Below, one piece after another: positions 54,478 through 63,284 of a stretch of DNA of 64,000 nucleotides. This stretch comes from an uncultured Clostridia bacterium. Lineage in GTDB: Bacteria > Bacillota > Clostridia > Christensenellales > Borkfalkiaceae. Within the stretch, counting starts at the first letter, position 1. The number at the start of each line of letters is the position of its first letter. Made by a program: the position numbers and the translations under genes. Below the pieces are notes generated by a model, which saw only the letters and a program-made list of their open reading frames with translations, had not been told where the DNA came from and did not search any database. The stretch spans positions 186,001 to 250,000 of the forward strand of contig CAKQKE010000001.1 of the NCBI GenBank assembly GCA_934247935.1, in the 5' to 3' direction.

Positions 54478-56067
54478 ATGGCAACAACTAAAAAGACAAA
54501 CACAAAAAAAATCGAAACAAAAGTCGAAAAGGTAAAATCGGCAGAAAATAAACAAAATAAAGAAGAAGTAAACAAGATTAAACCTGAAACGGCGCACACC
54601 GAAGAGGTAAAACCCGTAGAAATAGAGGTAAGGCGCAAGACGAAAATCGCATTCGTCGCGTCGGAGGCTAATCCTTTTGCCGGCACGGGCGGACTTGCGG
54701 ACGTAATAGGGTCTTTACCCAAGGCTCTTGCGTTAAACCCCGACTTCGACGTAAGGGTTATTATGCCGCTTTACGGCGCGGTTTCTAAAGAGTGGAGAGA
54801 AAAATTTACCTTTGAAGGCAATTACAACGTCGCTCTTGCATGGAGAAATCAATACTGCGGTCTTTTCTCTTATAAATATCAAGGCGTGACCTTTTATTTT
54901 ATAGACAACGAATATTATTTCGCGAGGAACGGCTTATACGGGCATTACGACGACGGAGAAAGATTTGCGTTCTTCTCGAAGGCGGCAATAGATACTTTGG
55001 GATACGTCGACTTTTTCCCCGACATTTTACATGCGCACGACTGGCAAGCCGCTTTGTCTGTAATATATTTAAAAACTTTATATTCTGACAGGTTCAGATT
55101 CAGCGAAATTAAGACTGTATTTACAATTCACAATATAGAATATCAAGGCAAATACGGCACTGAAAATTTGCAAGACCTGTTCGGACTTCCCGAATATTGC
55201 ACTCCGTACGTCACTTACGACGGTTGCATTAATTTGATGAAAGGGGCAATCGTATACAGCAATCACACCACGACTGTAAGTCCCACATATTCAAGGGAAA
55301 TAAAAAACGCATATTTTGCTCACGGTCTCGAATATTGCACGAATATGTACGGATATAAAATCAGCGGTATATTAAACGGTATCGACACCGATTTGTACAG
55401 TGCCGAAAAAGACGATAAAATCATAGCAAATTACAGTGCGGACGATTTTTCGGGTAAGGCAAAATGCAAGAAAGGTTTGCAGGAAATGCTCAATCTTCCC
55501 GTAAAAGACGTGCCGATATTGGCTATTATTTCAAGGCTTGTAGAGCATAAGGGTTTTGACCTTGTAAAGTGCGTAATGGAAGAAATACTTTCCGAAGACG
55601 TGCAATTTGTAATTTTGGGTACGGGCGATTCGTATTATCAGGATTATTTCAAATACATTGCCGACAAATACAGCGGAAAATGCCGTATGATTGCGGCATA
55701 CAATAAAGATTTATCGTCAAAAATATATTCGGGCGCAGATATATTCATTATGCCCAGCAAACAAGAGCCGTGCGGACTTTCGCAAATGATTGCTTGCAGA
55801 TATGCGACGATACCCGTAGTAAGGCGTACGGGCGGTTTAAACGACAGTATTACTTCGTTCAACAACGGAAACAGAATAGATGAGGGAATAGGCTTTACTT
55901 TCGATAATTTCAACGCTCACGAAATGTTGTACGTCATTAAAGACGCGATATTTACGTACGGGAACAAAGAAGTATGGACGAATTTGATGAAAAGAGCGAT
56001 TAATACGGATTTTTCATGGAATAAATCCGCAGGGGAATATGAGAGATTATATAAAAATCTAAAATAG
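54478..56067 (+). CDS. glgA: Glycogen synthase, ADP-glucose type, with Lys-rich N-terminal extension
   Basis: GlgA (GT5) extends alpha-1,4-glucan from ADP-glucose. The catalytic part begins near residue 56 (KIAFVASEANPF). The GT5 loop normally written KTGGLADV reads GTGGLADV here (Gly69), so the usual lysine is missing. Later motifs LHAHDWQAAL, EPCGLSQM and RRTGGLNDS fit GT5. A Lys/Glu-rich tail of ~54 residues precedes the enzyme; it looks disordered. The strong AGGAGG site directly before ATG 54478 supports this longer start. It lies 95 bases after glgD and 11 bases before glgP. Confidence 0.93.
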   Translation: MATTKKTNTKKIETKVEKVKSAENKQNKEEVNKIKPETAHTEEVKPVEIEVRRKTKIAFVASEANPFAGTGGLADVIGSLPKALALNPDFDVRVIMPLYGAVSKEWREKFTFEGNYNVALAWRNQYCGLFSYKYQGVTFYFIDNEYYFARNGLYGHYDDGERFAFFSKAAIDTLGYVDFFPDILHAHDWQAALSVIYLKTLYSDRFRFSEIKTVFTIHNIEYQGKYGTENLQDLFGLPEYCTPYVTYDGCINLMKGAIVYSNHTTTVSPTYSREIKNAYFAHGLEYCTNMYGYKISGILNGIDTDLYSAEKDDKIIANYSADDFSGKAKCKKGLQEMLNLPVKDVPILAIISRLVEHKGFDLVKCVMEEILSEDVQFVILGTGDSYYQDYFKYIADKYSGKCRMIAAYNKDLSSKIYSGADIFIMPSKQEPCGLSQMIACRYATIPVVRRTGGLNDSITSFNNGNRIDEGIGFTFDNFNAHEMLYVIKDAIFTYGNKEVWTNLMKRAINTDFSWNKSAGEYERLYKNLK

Positions 56068-56077
56068 GAGTACATCA

Positions 56078-58537
56078 ATGGAAAGTAAATGCAACTCAGC
56101 CGTAAAATTGACGTCAAAGGACGCAGCGGAATTAATAAGTTCTAAATTATCGAGATTTTTCGGCGTGACCGACCAGGAAGCGACAAACGAACAAATATAC
56201 AGGGCTGTCGCTATGTCGGTAAGAGAAATGTTGCTTGAAAAAAGAAAAAGTTTTCAAACGGCAGTAAAACAAAAGAAGGCGAAAAGGGTCTATTACTTAT
56301 GTATGGAATTTTTGCTCGGAAGGTCTTTAAAAAACAATCTTTATAATCTCGGGATCGAAGAGCCTTTCGCAAAAGCACTTTCAAAAAAATACAATATAAA
56401 CATCGACGATTTATACGAATTAGAGCCTGACGCAGGTCTCGGAAACGGCGGTTTGGGCAGACTTGCCGCATGTTTTATGGACGGTCTCGCAAGCCAGAAT
56501 TACCCCGCAATGGGATTTTCGCTTTGCTATGAATACGGTTTGTTCAAGCAAAGAATAGTCGACGGTTGGCAAATGGAATTGCCCGACGTTTGGCTTCCGG
56601 GCGGCGACGTATGGCTCAATCAAAGAGAGGACAGAGTTTATAAAGTAAAGTTTGACGGAAGAGTCGTCGAAAGACAAGAAAACGGCAGACTTATATTCGA
56701 CCACGTAGACGCTCAGGAGATCGAGGCTGTCGCTTACGATATGCTTATCCCCGGAAAAGATTCCGACGCGGTTTCTATATTGCGTTTATGGAAAGCGAGA
56801 AGCACTCATCAATTCGATATGTATTTGTTTTCGCAAGGCAGTTATATGCAATGTATGAAAGAAAACAACGAGGCAGACGTACTTACGAAGGTGCTTTATC
56901 CGTCCGATAATCATTTCGAGGGTAAAACTTTAAGGATTAAACAACAATATTTCCTTGTGTCGGCAACCTTGCAATATATATTGGACGACCACTTCCGCAA
57001 ATACGGCACTTACGACAACCTTGCCGAAAAAGCGGCTATACACATAAACGATACGCATCCGGCATTCTGCGTGCCCGAACTTATGCGTTTGCTTATGGAC
57101 GAACACGGTTATAGTTGGGACGATGCCTGGAACATTACAAGTAAAACAATCGCTTACACCAACCACACTATTATGAGCGAAGCACTTGAAAAGTGGGATG
57201 AAAAACTCATCGGTAAAATTTTACCGAGAATAGATATGATAATGAGAGAGATTAACCGCAGATTCTGCGACGAACTCACTCAAAAATATCCCGGCGATTG
57301 GGACAGAATCAACAGTATGTCCATTTATCAGAACGGTCAGGTGCGCATGGCTAATTTAAGCATAGTCGGCTCGCATTGCGTAAACGGCGTTTCCGCGCTT
57401 CACAGCGAAATCATTAAAAAAGAAACGTTCGCCAATTTTGCCGAATTAAATCTTGATAAGTTTACAAACGTAACTAACGGCATCGCTCATAGAAGGTGGC
57501 TTTGCCAATCCAATAAAGAACTTTGCGAACTTTTAAACGATTGCATAGGCGACGGTTACGTAATGGACGCGTCCAAACTTTCCGAGTTTAAAAAATACGA
57601 AAACGATTCGTCCGTTTTGCAAAGATTAAACGAAATTAAACAAATCAAGAAAAAGCAACTTGCGGATTATGCATTTAAGAGAAACGGCGTCGTTATCGAC
57701 CCGAATACAATGTTCGACGTACAGGCAAAGAGAATGCACGAATATAAAAGGCAACTTCTCAACGCGATGTATATCGTAAATTTGTACAACGAACTTAAAG
57801 CAAATCCAGATTTGCCCATGCAACCGAAAACGTTTATTTTCGGTGCAAAAGCCGCGCCCGGATATTATATAGCAAAGGAAATTATCCGTTTAATCTGCTA
57901 TATTTCCGAGGATATCAAGAAAAATTCCAATCCAAAGATAAGAGAAAAATTAAACGTTGTTTATCTTGAAGATTACAATGTGACTCTCGCCGAAAAACTT
58001 ATGCCTGCAACCGAGATTTCAGAGCAAATTTCTCAAGCGGGTAAAGAGGCAAGTGGTACGGGTAATATGAAATTTATGATAAACGGCGCGCTTACGATCG
58101 GCACTGAAGACGGAGCAAACGTCGAAATGCACAAAGTAGTGGGCGATGAAAATATATTTATTTTCGGGCTTGACGCTCAGGAAGTTGGAAAACTTGCAAA
58201 ACACGGTTATAACTCCATTTCTTATTACAACAGCAACGTAAAACTTCGCGAAGTAGTCGATAGTTTCAAAAGGGGATACAACGGTCAGAGTTTCGATATT
58301 TTCAGTCAATATCTTTTAAATCTGAGACCTGTTGCCGACCCCTATATGTGCATGGCAGATTTCGGTTCGTACCTTGCTATACACGAAAAGGCAGACAATA
58401 TTTACAAAGATAAAGAACATTGGGCAAAAATGTCTTTAAACAACATTGCCGGCGCGGGTATTTTCTCCGCAGACAGGGCAATAAGAGAATATGCCGAAAA
58501 TATCTGGCATATTAAACCCGTAAAAACAGACAAATAA
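56078..58537 (+). CDS. glgP: Glycogen/maltodextrin phosphorylase
   Basis: GlgP releases glucose-1-phosphate from the non-reducing ends of glycogen using PLP. The 819-residue protein has the family N-terminal LCMEFLLGRSLKNNL and LEPDAGLGNGGLGRLAACF, the phosphate loop TNGIAHRRW, VDVQAKRxHEYKRQ type (here FDVQAKRMHEYKRQ), and the PLP lysine in ASGTGNMKFMINGAL near residue 660. Length is normal. It shares the operon with the synthetic genes, so synthesis and breakdown enzymes are made together. Confidence 0.96.
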   Translation: MESKCNSAVKLTSKDAAELISSKLSRFFGVTDQEATNEQIYRAVAMSVREMLLEKRKSFQTAVKQKKAKRVYYLCMEFLLGRSLKNNLYNLGIEEPFAKALSKKYNINIDDLYELEPDAGLGNGGLGRLAACFMDGLASQNYPAMGFSLCYEYGLFKQRIVDGWQMELPDVWLPGGDVWLNQREDRVYKVKFDGRVVERQENGRLIFDHVDAQEIEAVAYDMLIPGKDSDAVSILRLWKARSTHQFDMYLFSQGSYMQCMKENNEADVLTKVLYPSDNHFEGKTLRIKQQYFLVSATLQYILDDHFRKYGTYDNLAEKAAIHINDTHPAFCVPELMRLLMDEHGYSWDDAWNITSKTIAYTNHTIMSEALEKWDEKLIGKILPRIDMIMREINRRFCDELTQKYPGDWDRINSMSIYQNGQVRMANLSIVGSHCVNGVSALHSEIIKKETFANFAELNLDKFTNVTNGIAHRRWLCQSNKELCELLNDCIGDGYVMDASKLSEFKKYENDSSVLQRLNEIKQIKKKQLADYAFKRNGVVIDPNTMFDVQAKRMHEYKRQLLNAMYIVNLYNELKANPDLPMQPKTFIFGAKAAPGYYIAKEIIRLICYISEDIKKNSNPKIREKLNVVYLEDYNVTLAEKLMPATEISEQISQAGKEASGTGNMKFMINGALTIGTEDGANVEMHKVVGDENIFIFGLDAQEVGKLAKHGYNSISYYNSNVKLREVVDSFKRGYNGQSFDIFSQYLLNLRPVADPYMCMADFGSYLAIHEKADNIYKDKEHWAKMSLNNIAGAGIFSADRAIREYAENIWHIKPVKTDK

Positions 58538-58568
58538 TTTACTACTCAGGCAAGGTTCACGGCAAAAT

Positions 58569-60380
58569 ATGGAATTTTATTACAATCCGATAGACAAAAA
58601 ATGCAAGTCGGTTATAGGGGCGATTCCCACCGAATGTGAAGTAAAAATATCGATTTTTACACATTCGTTAAACGATTGCAAAATTATCGTCAAAGACGAT
58701 AAAGATCGAGTCGTTTTAAACAAACAAATGACAAAAAACGACGGCTGTTTTACGGTATCTCTCGATTTTGACGAAAGCGGATTGTTCTGGTACTGCTTTG
58801 AAAGCGACTTTGGCACTATAAGCCAAGGCGAAAACCTTGTTGGAATATTATCGAAAGACATAAAACTTTATCAATTACTCGTATACAAAAAGGAGTTTTT
58901 AACACCCGATTGGTTTAAAGGAAAAATTCAATATCAAATTTTCCCCGACAGATTTTGCAAAGTAGGCGATTTCAGCGTCGGCGAAGGCAAAATCAAACGG
59001 GAAGATTGGGGCGGAGTTCCGTCATATGCGCCCAACGAAAACGGTCAAGTATTAAACAACGACTTTTTTGGCGGAAATTTTCAGGGAATTATCTCTAAAT
59101 TGGACTATTTAAAAAGTCTCGGCGTGGGGATAATTTATCTCAATCCCATATTCGAGGCTTACAGCAATCATCGCTACGACACGGGAGATTATGAAAAAAT
59201 CGATTCGGTTCTCGGTAGTGAAGACGACTTTAAACAGTTTATAGATAAGGCTAAAGAAAAGGGTATTTATGTAATTTTAGACGGCGTGTTCAATCATACG
59301 GGCGACGACAGCAAGTATTTTGACAAGTACGGTCATTACGGACGCGTCGGCGCGTATACAAACCCCGACTCAAAATATAGAAATTGGTTTATTTTCGAGA
59401 AATATCCCGAAAAATACGCCTCTTGGTGGGGTATTACCACTTTACCTACGATAAATAAGCAATGCCACGAATACGAAGACTACATTGCGGGAGAAAACGG
59501 AATTATCGAAAAATACGCGAAAATGGGCGTGGCGGGGTTCAGACTCGACGTCGTGGACGAAATTCCCGACAGTTTTGTAAAAAAAATACGCAAAAAACTC
59601 AAAGAAGTCAACCCGCAGGCGATACTTATAGGCGAAGTGTGGGAAGATGCGACCAATAAAATCGCATATGACAAGCGCAGGGCGTATTTCCAAGGTGAAG
59701 AACTCGATTCCGTGATGAATTACGAACTTAAAAACGCAATACTCAATTATGTGATTTCGGGTAACGTAAGCATGATTTCGTCGGTAGTGAAAAATCAAAT
59801 CAACAATTATCCGCATTGCTCCTTAAATACGCTTATGAATTTTTGTTCGACCCACGACACGCCGAGAATTTTAACCGTGCTCGGCCGAAAAACCGTGCTG
59901 AAAGACAAAGACGAAATGGCAATATCGAAACTCGATAAACAAGAGTACACAGACGGGGTGGAAAGGCTTAAAGTCGTCACCGTTCTGCTGTTTACTTTAT
60001 ACGGCGTCCCGTCTGTTTATTATGGAGACGAAGTAGGACTCGAGGGTGATATAGACCCGTTTAACAGAAGGTGTTTTCCTTGGGATAACGAAAATAAAGA
60101 AATTTTGGATTTCGTGCGTAAAATTGCGAAAATCAGAAGCGAACTCAATATTTTTGTCGACGGCGATTTAAATGTTTTGTATGATATCGACGGTACGTTT
60201 ATCTTTGAAAGAAGAAAACAAAACGACAATATTATTATTGCCGTAAACAGAGGATACGGGGACTACACAATAAACGTTTCGTCGACCGTATACAATTTGT
60301 TAAACGGCGAAAAAATCGAAAAATCCACCGTTTTAAAAAGCGGCGATATGATGATTTTATATAGAAAAAATTTAGCATAA
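58569..60380 (+). CDS. GH13 alpha-amylase family enzyme, neopullulanase/cyclomaltodextrinase-like
   Basis: This 603-residue GH13 enzyme has an N-terminal beta domain (about 1-110), then the barrel with YQIFPDRF, YLNPIFEAYSNHRYDT, LDGVFNHTG, the nucleophile GFRLDVVDE (Asp near 324), the acid GEVWED (Glu near 356) and FCSTHDTPR (Asp near 430). No signal peptide is seen, so it acts inside the cell, fitting glycogen or maltodextrin turnover beside GlgP. Exact subfamily and side activity (debranching or transglycosylation) are not clear. The ribosome binding site is weak; it lies 31 bases after glgP and ends the operon. Confidence 0.88.
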   Translation: MEFYYNPIDKKCKSVIGAIPTECEVKISIFTHSLNDCKIIVKDDKDRVVLNKQMTKNDGCFTVSLDFDESGLFWYCFESDFGTISQGENLVGILSKDIKLYQLLVYKKEFLTPDWFKGKIQYQIFPDRFCKVGDFSVGEGKIKREDWGGVPSYAPNENGQVLNNDFFGGNFQGIISKLDYLKSLGVGIIYLNPIFEAYSNHRYDTGDYEKIDSVLGSEDDFKQFIDKAKEKGIYVILDGVFNHTGDDSKYFDKYGHYGRVGAYTNPDSKYRNWFIFEKYPEKYASWWGITTLPTINKQCHEYEDYIAGENGIIEKYAKMGVAGFRLDVVDEIPDSFVKKIRKKLKEVNPQAILIGEVWEDATNKIAYDKRRAYFQGEELDSVMNYELKNAILNYVISGNVSMISSVVKNQINNYPHCSLNTLMNFCSTHDTPRILTVLGRKTVLKDKDEMAISKLDKQEYTDGVERLKVVTVLLFTLYGVPSVYYGDEVGLEGDIDPFNRRCFPWDNENKEILDFVRKIAKIRSELNIFVDGDLNVLYDIDGTFIFERRKQNDNIIIAVNRGYGDYTINVSSTVYNLLNGEKIEKSTVLKSGDMMILYRKNLA

Positions 60381-60457
60381 ATTCGGATAATATTTCATAC
60401 TTTATGAGATTTATCCTAAAACAATATATTATCAAAATTTAACATAAAGGAAAGATT

Positions 60458-62629
60458 ATGGACATTATCGAAAAGATTACTCAAGAATTTAATTTACAAC
60501 CCGAACACGTCAAAAACATCGTTGCGCTTTTAGACGACGGCAACACGATTCCTTTCATTGCAAGGTACAGAAAAGAAATGACCGGTCACATCGACGATCA
60601 AGTGCTTCGTGATTTTGCGGACAGACTTACATATCTCCGCAATCTCGAAGAGAGAAAAGCAGACGTGAAAAAAGCCATAGAAGAGCAAGGTAAACTTACC
60701 GACGAAATAGTCGAGAGTTTGCTTAAAGCGGAAACGTTGACCGAAGTTGAAGATATTTACAGACCTTATAAGCAAAAGAAGAAGACGCGCGCTTCGGTGG
60801 CTATCGCAAAAGGTTTGCAACCACTTGCCGATATTATGTACGCTCAAGACGTAAAAGAAGGCACGGTGGAAGAACTTGCAAAACCTTACGTCGACGAAGA
60901 AAAGGGTGTAAAAAACGAAAAAGAGGCAATTCAAGGCGCAATGGACATCATTGCGGAAATGGTATCGGACGATGCCGAATTGCGTAAAAAACTCCGTAAT
61001 ATTTTCCTTAAACTCGCAACAATCAGCACTAAATTCGTCAAAGGCAAAGATGAGGAAGAGGGGGCGTCTACCTACGAAATGTACAAAGATTATTCCGAGC
61101 CTGTTTCCGAAATCAAAAGTCACAGAGTTCTCGCTATAAACAGAGGCGAAGACGAAGGTTTCTTAAAAGTTAAAGTCGAAATAGACGAAGAATTTGCCGT
61201 AAGAGTATGCAGTGTCGGTAAGGTAAAAGAGGGTTCTGTTACCACTCAAAACGTAAAAGACGCCATTGCAGACAGTTACGACAGACTTATCGCTCCGTCA
61301 ATCGAGAGAGAAATCAGAAATTATCTCACCGACAACGCCGACGAGCAGGCGATTAAAATGTTTGGCGTCAACTTAAAGCCGCTTTTGATGCAACCGCCTC
61401 TTAAAGATAAAGTAACAATGGGTTTTGACCCCGGTATACGTACGGGCTGTAAAATCGCCGTAGTCGACGAAACGGGTAAAGTCTTGGGTAAAGACGTGGT
61501 GTATGCAACGCTTCCGGACGAAAAAAAAGTTGAAGAAGCCAAGGAAAAACTTAAAAAAATGATAGAAAAGTACAACGTTGACATCATTTCTATCGGCAAT
61601 GGTACGGCATCTAAAGAATCCGAGATTTTCGTCGCTAAAAAAGTTCTTCCCGAGGTAAACAGAAAAGTAAGTTATGCCGTAGTAAGCGAGGCGGGCGCAT
61701 CCGTTTATTCTGCATCCAAACTCGGTGCAGAGGAATTTCCCGATTACGACGTATCGGAAAGGTCGGCCGTTTCTATCGCAAGAAGACTTCAGGACCCCCT
61801 TGCTGAACTTATAAAAATCGACCCCAAGTCCATAGGCGTAGGTCAATATCAACACGATATGCCGCAAGCGCGTCTCGACGAAGTACTTAAAGGAGTATGC
61901 GAAGACTGCGTAAACGCAATCGGTGTAGATTTAAATACGGCAAGCCCGTCGCTTTTATCTTACGTTTCCGGTCTTAACAGCGGTATTGCTAAAAATATTA
62001 TCGCTTATAGAGAGAAAAACGGCAAATTCAAGACGAGAAACGACATTTTAAACGTGCCGAAACTCGGTCAAAAAGCATTTACTCAATGTGCCGGTTTCTT
62101 GAGGATAACCGACGGCAAAAGCGTGCTCGACAATACGGGTGTGCACCCCGAATCTTATGAAGGTACGCAAAAACTTCTCGCTAAATTCGGCTATACCGAC
62201 GAAGATGTTAAAAACGGAAAACTTAAGGAACTTCCTGTAAAAGTTAAACAATACGGCGAAGAAAAAGTTGCTGAAGAAGTCGGCCTCGGCGTGGCAACCA
62301 TGAACGATATTATAAACGAACTTTTAAAGCCGGGCAGGGATATAAGAGATTCGCTTCCGCAAGCGGTTCTTCGTTCGGACCTTTTGAGTATAAACGATCT
62401 GAAAGAGGGTATGATTATCAAAGGAACGGTAAGAAACGTAACCGATTTCGGTGCGTTTGTCGATTTGGGGGTGCACCAAGACGGACTTGTGCATATTTCC
62501 GAAATTTCCGATAATTATATCAAGCATCCGTCCGACGTTTTGAAGGTGGGACAAACTTTAAACGTAAAGGTAATAGGCGTAGATTTAAAGAAAAACAGAA
62601 TCGCGCTTTCGTTAAAAGGCGTTAAATAA
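60458..62629 (+). CDS. tex: Tex-family RNA-binding transcription accessory protein
   Basis: Tex is a nucleic-acid-binding protein related to eukaryotic Spt6, with a poorly defined role in transcription and stress. The 723-residue protein has the N-terminal helical region (IPFIARYRKEMTGHIDD), a YqgF-like RNase H fold (MGFDPGIRTGCKIAVVD), helix-hairpin-helix repeats (LNTASPSLLSYVSGL), and a C-terminal S1 domain (KGTVRNVTDFGAFVDLGV). Length and domain order are typical. The start follows AAAGGAAAG. It is outside the glg operon by content. Confidence 0.95.
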   Translation: MDIIEKITQEFNLQPEHVKNIVALLDDGNTIPFIARYRKEMTGHIDDQVLRDFADRLTYLRNLEERKADVKKAIEEQGKLTDEIVESLLKAETLTEVEDIYRPYKQKKKTRASVAIAKGLQPLADIMYAQDVKEGTVEELAKPYVDEEKGVKNEKEAIQGAMDIIAEMVSDDAELRKKLRNIFLKLATISTKFVKGKDEEEGASTYEMYKDYSEPVSEIKSHRVLAINRGEDEGFLKVKVEIDEEFAVRVCSVGKVKEGSVTTQNVKDAIADSYDRLIAPSIEREIRNYLTDNADEQAIKMFGVNLKPLLMQPPLKDKVTMGFDPGIRTGCKIAVVDETGKVLGKDVVYATLPDEKKVEEAKEKLKKMIEKYNVDIISIGNGTASKESEIFVAKKVLPEVNRKVSYAVVSEAGASVYSASKLGAEEFPDYDVSERSAVSIARRLQDPLAELIKIDPKSIGVGQYQHDMPQARLDEVLKGVCEDCVNAIGVDLNTASPSLLSYVSGLNSGIAKNIIAYREKNGKFKTRNDILNVPKLGQKAFTQCAGFLRITDGKSVLDNTGVHPESYEGTQKLLAKFGYTDEDVKNGKLKELPVKVKQYGEEKVAEEVGLGVATMNDIINELLKPGRDIRDSLPQAVLRSDLLSINDLKEGMIIKGTVRNVTDFGAFVDLGVHQDGLVHISEISDNYIKHPSDVLKVGQTLNVKVIGVDLKKNRIALSLKGVK

Positions 62630-62639
62630 TCAAAATATA

Positions 62640-62668
62640 TTGACATTGTTACATTCATTTGTTAAAAT
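62640..62668 (+). promoter_or_regulatory. Promoter of acpP
   Basis: TTGACA (62640-62645), 17-bp spacer, TAAAAT (62663-62668). The leader would be only ~17 bases and includes GGAGGTG. Confidence 0.75.
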
Positions 62669-62692
62669 AACATAAAATCCGGAGGTGAAAAT

Positions 62693-62926
62693 ATGACAAG
62701 TTACGAAAGAGTAGTCGCTTTATTGAGCGAGCAATGTTCCGTTCCGCAAGACAAAATTACGCCTGACAGCGATATAGTTAAAGATTTGGGTGCGGATTCG
62801 CTCGATATAGTAGAAATGCTTATGCAAATGGAAGAGGAATTCGGCGTTGAAATCGAAGAAGACGTTGCCACTCAACTTAAAACGGTACAAGACGTTGTAA
62901 ATGCCATCGACAATTATAAAAAATAA
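62693..62926 (+). CDS. acpP: Acyl carrier protein
   Basis: ACP carries fatty acyl chains on a phosphopantetheine arm. The 77-residue acidic protein has the attachment site GADSLDIVEMLM with Ser36 and the typical acidic helices. No other fatty-acid genes are next to it, unlike the common plsX-fab-acpP order. It has its own promoter and terminator. CoaD at 17 kb supplies the CoA from which the arm is taken. Confidence 0.95.
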   Translation: MTSYERVVALLSEQCSVPQDKITPDSDIVKDLGADSLDIVEMLMQMEEEFGVEIEEDVATQLKTVQDVVNAIDNYKK

Positions 62927-62935
62927 TTTACATAT

Positions 62936-62966
62936 AAAAGGTTCTGTCAGGAGCCTTTTATTTTTT
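62936..62966 (+). terminator. Terminator of acpP
   Basis: Arms AAAAGGTTC (62936-62944) and GAGCCTTTT (62951-62959, one wobble) followed by ATTTTTTG. The rest of 62927-63284 shows only the ftsK promoter. Confidence 0.82.
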
Positions 62967-63198
62967 GCAAAAGTTTTGCTTTTGCTATGATAATTTATTG
63001 TCGAAGAGTTTGTGGCTTTTTTATACCTTCCGTGTTTGTTGCGGAGTCATATTTATCAGCCGGGCGAGATTTAAACCGACAGCGTTTTTAATGATATAAA
63101 AAACTACGACTAAAGGTAAACTTTGTCGTTTTTGCATAATACGTTTTGAGTAAAACGTCAAATAATTAAAAAAAATACACAAAAAACCACTTAAAGTA

Positions 63199-63227
63199 TT
63201 GAAATAAAGTTTATCTTATGTTATAAT
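63199..63227 (+). promoter_or_regulatory. Promoter of ftsK/spoIIIE
   Basis: TTGAAA (63199-63204), 17-bp spacer, TATAAT (63222-63227) with extended -10 TGT. The leader is ~50 bases. Confidence 0.75.
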
Positions 63228-63284
63228 AATTTATAAGTGTTAATAATAATTATAGCCATTAATTTCAGGGTAGGTGATAATAAT

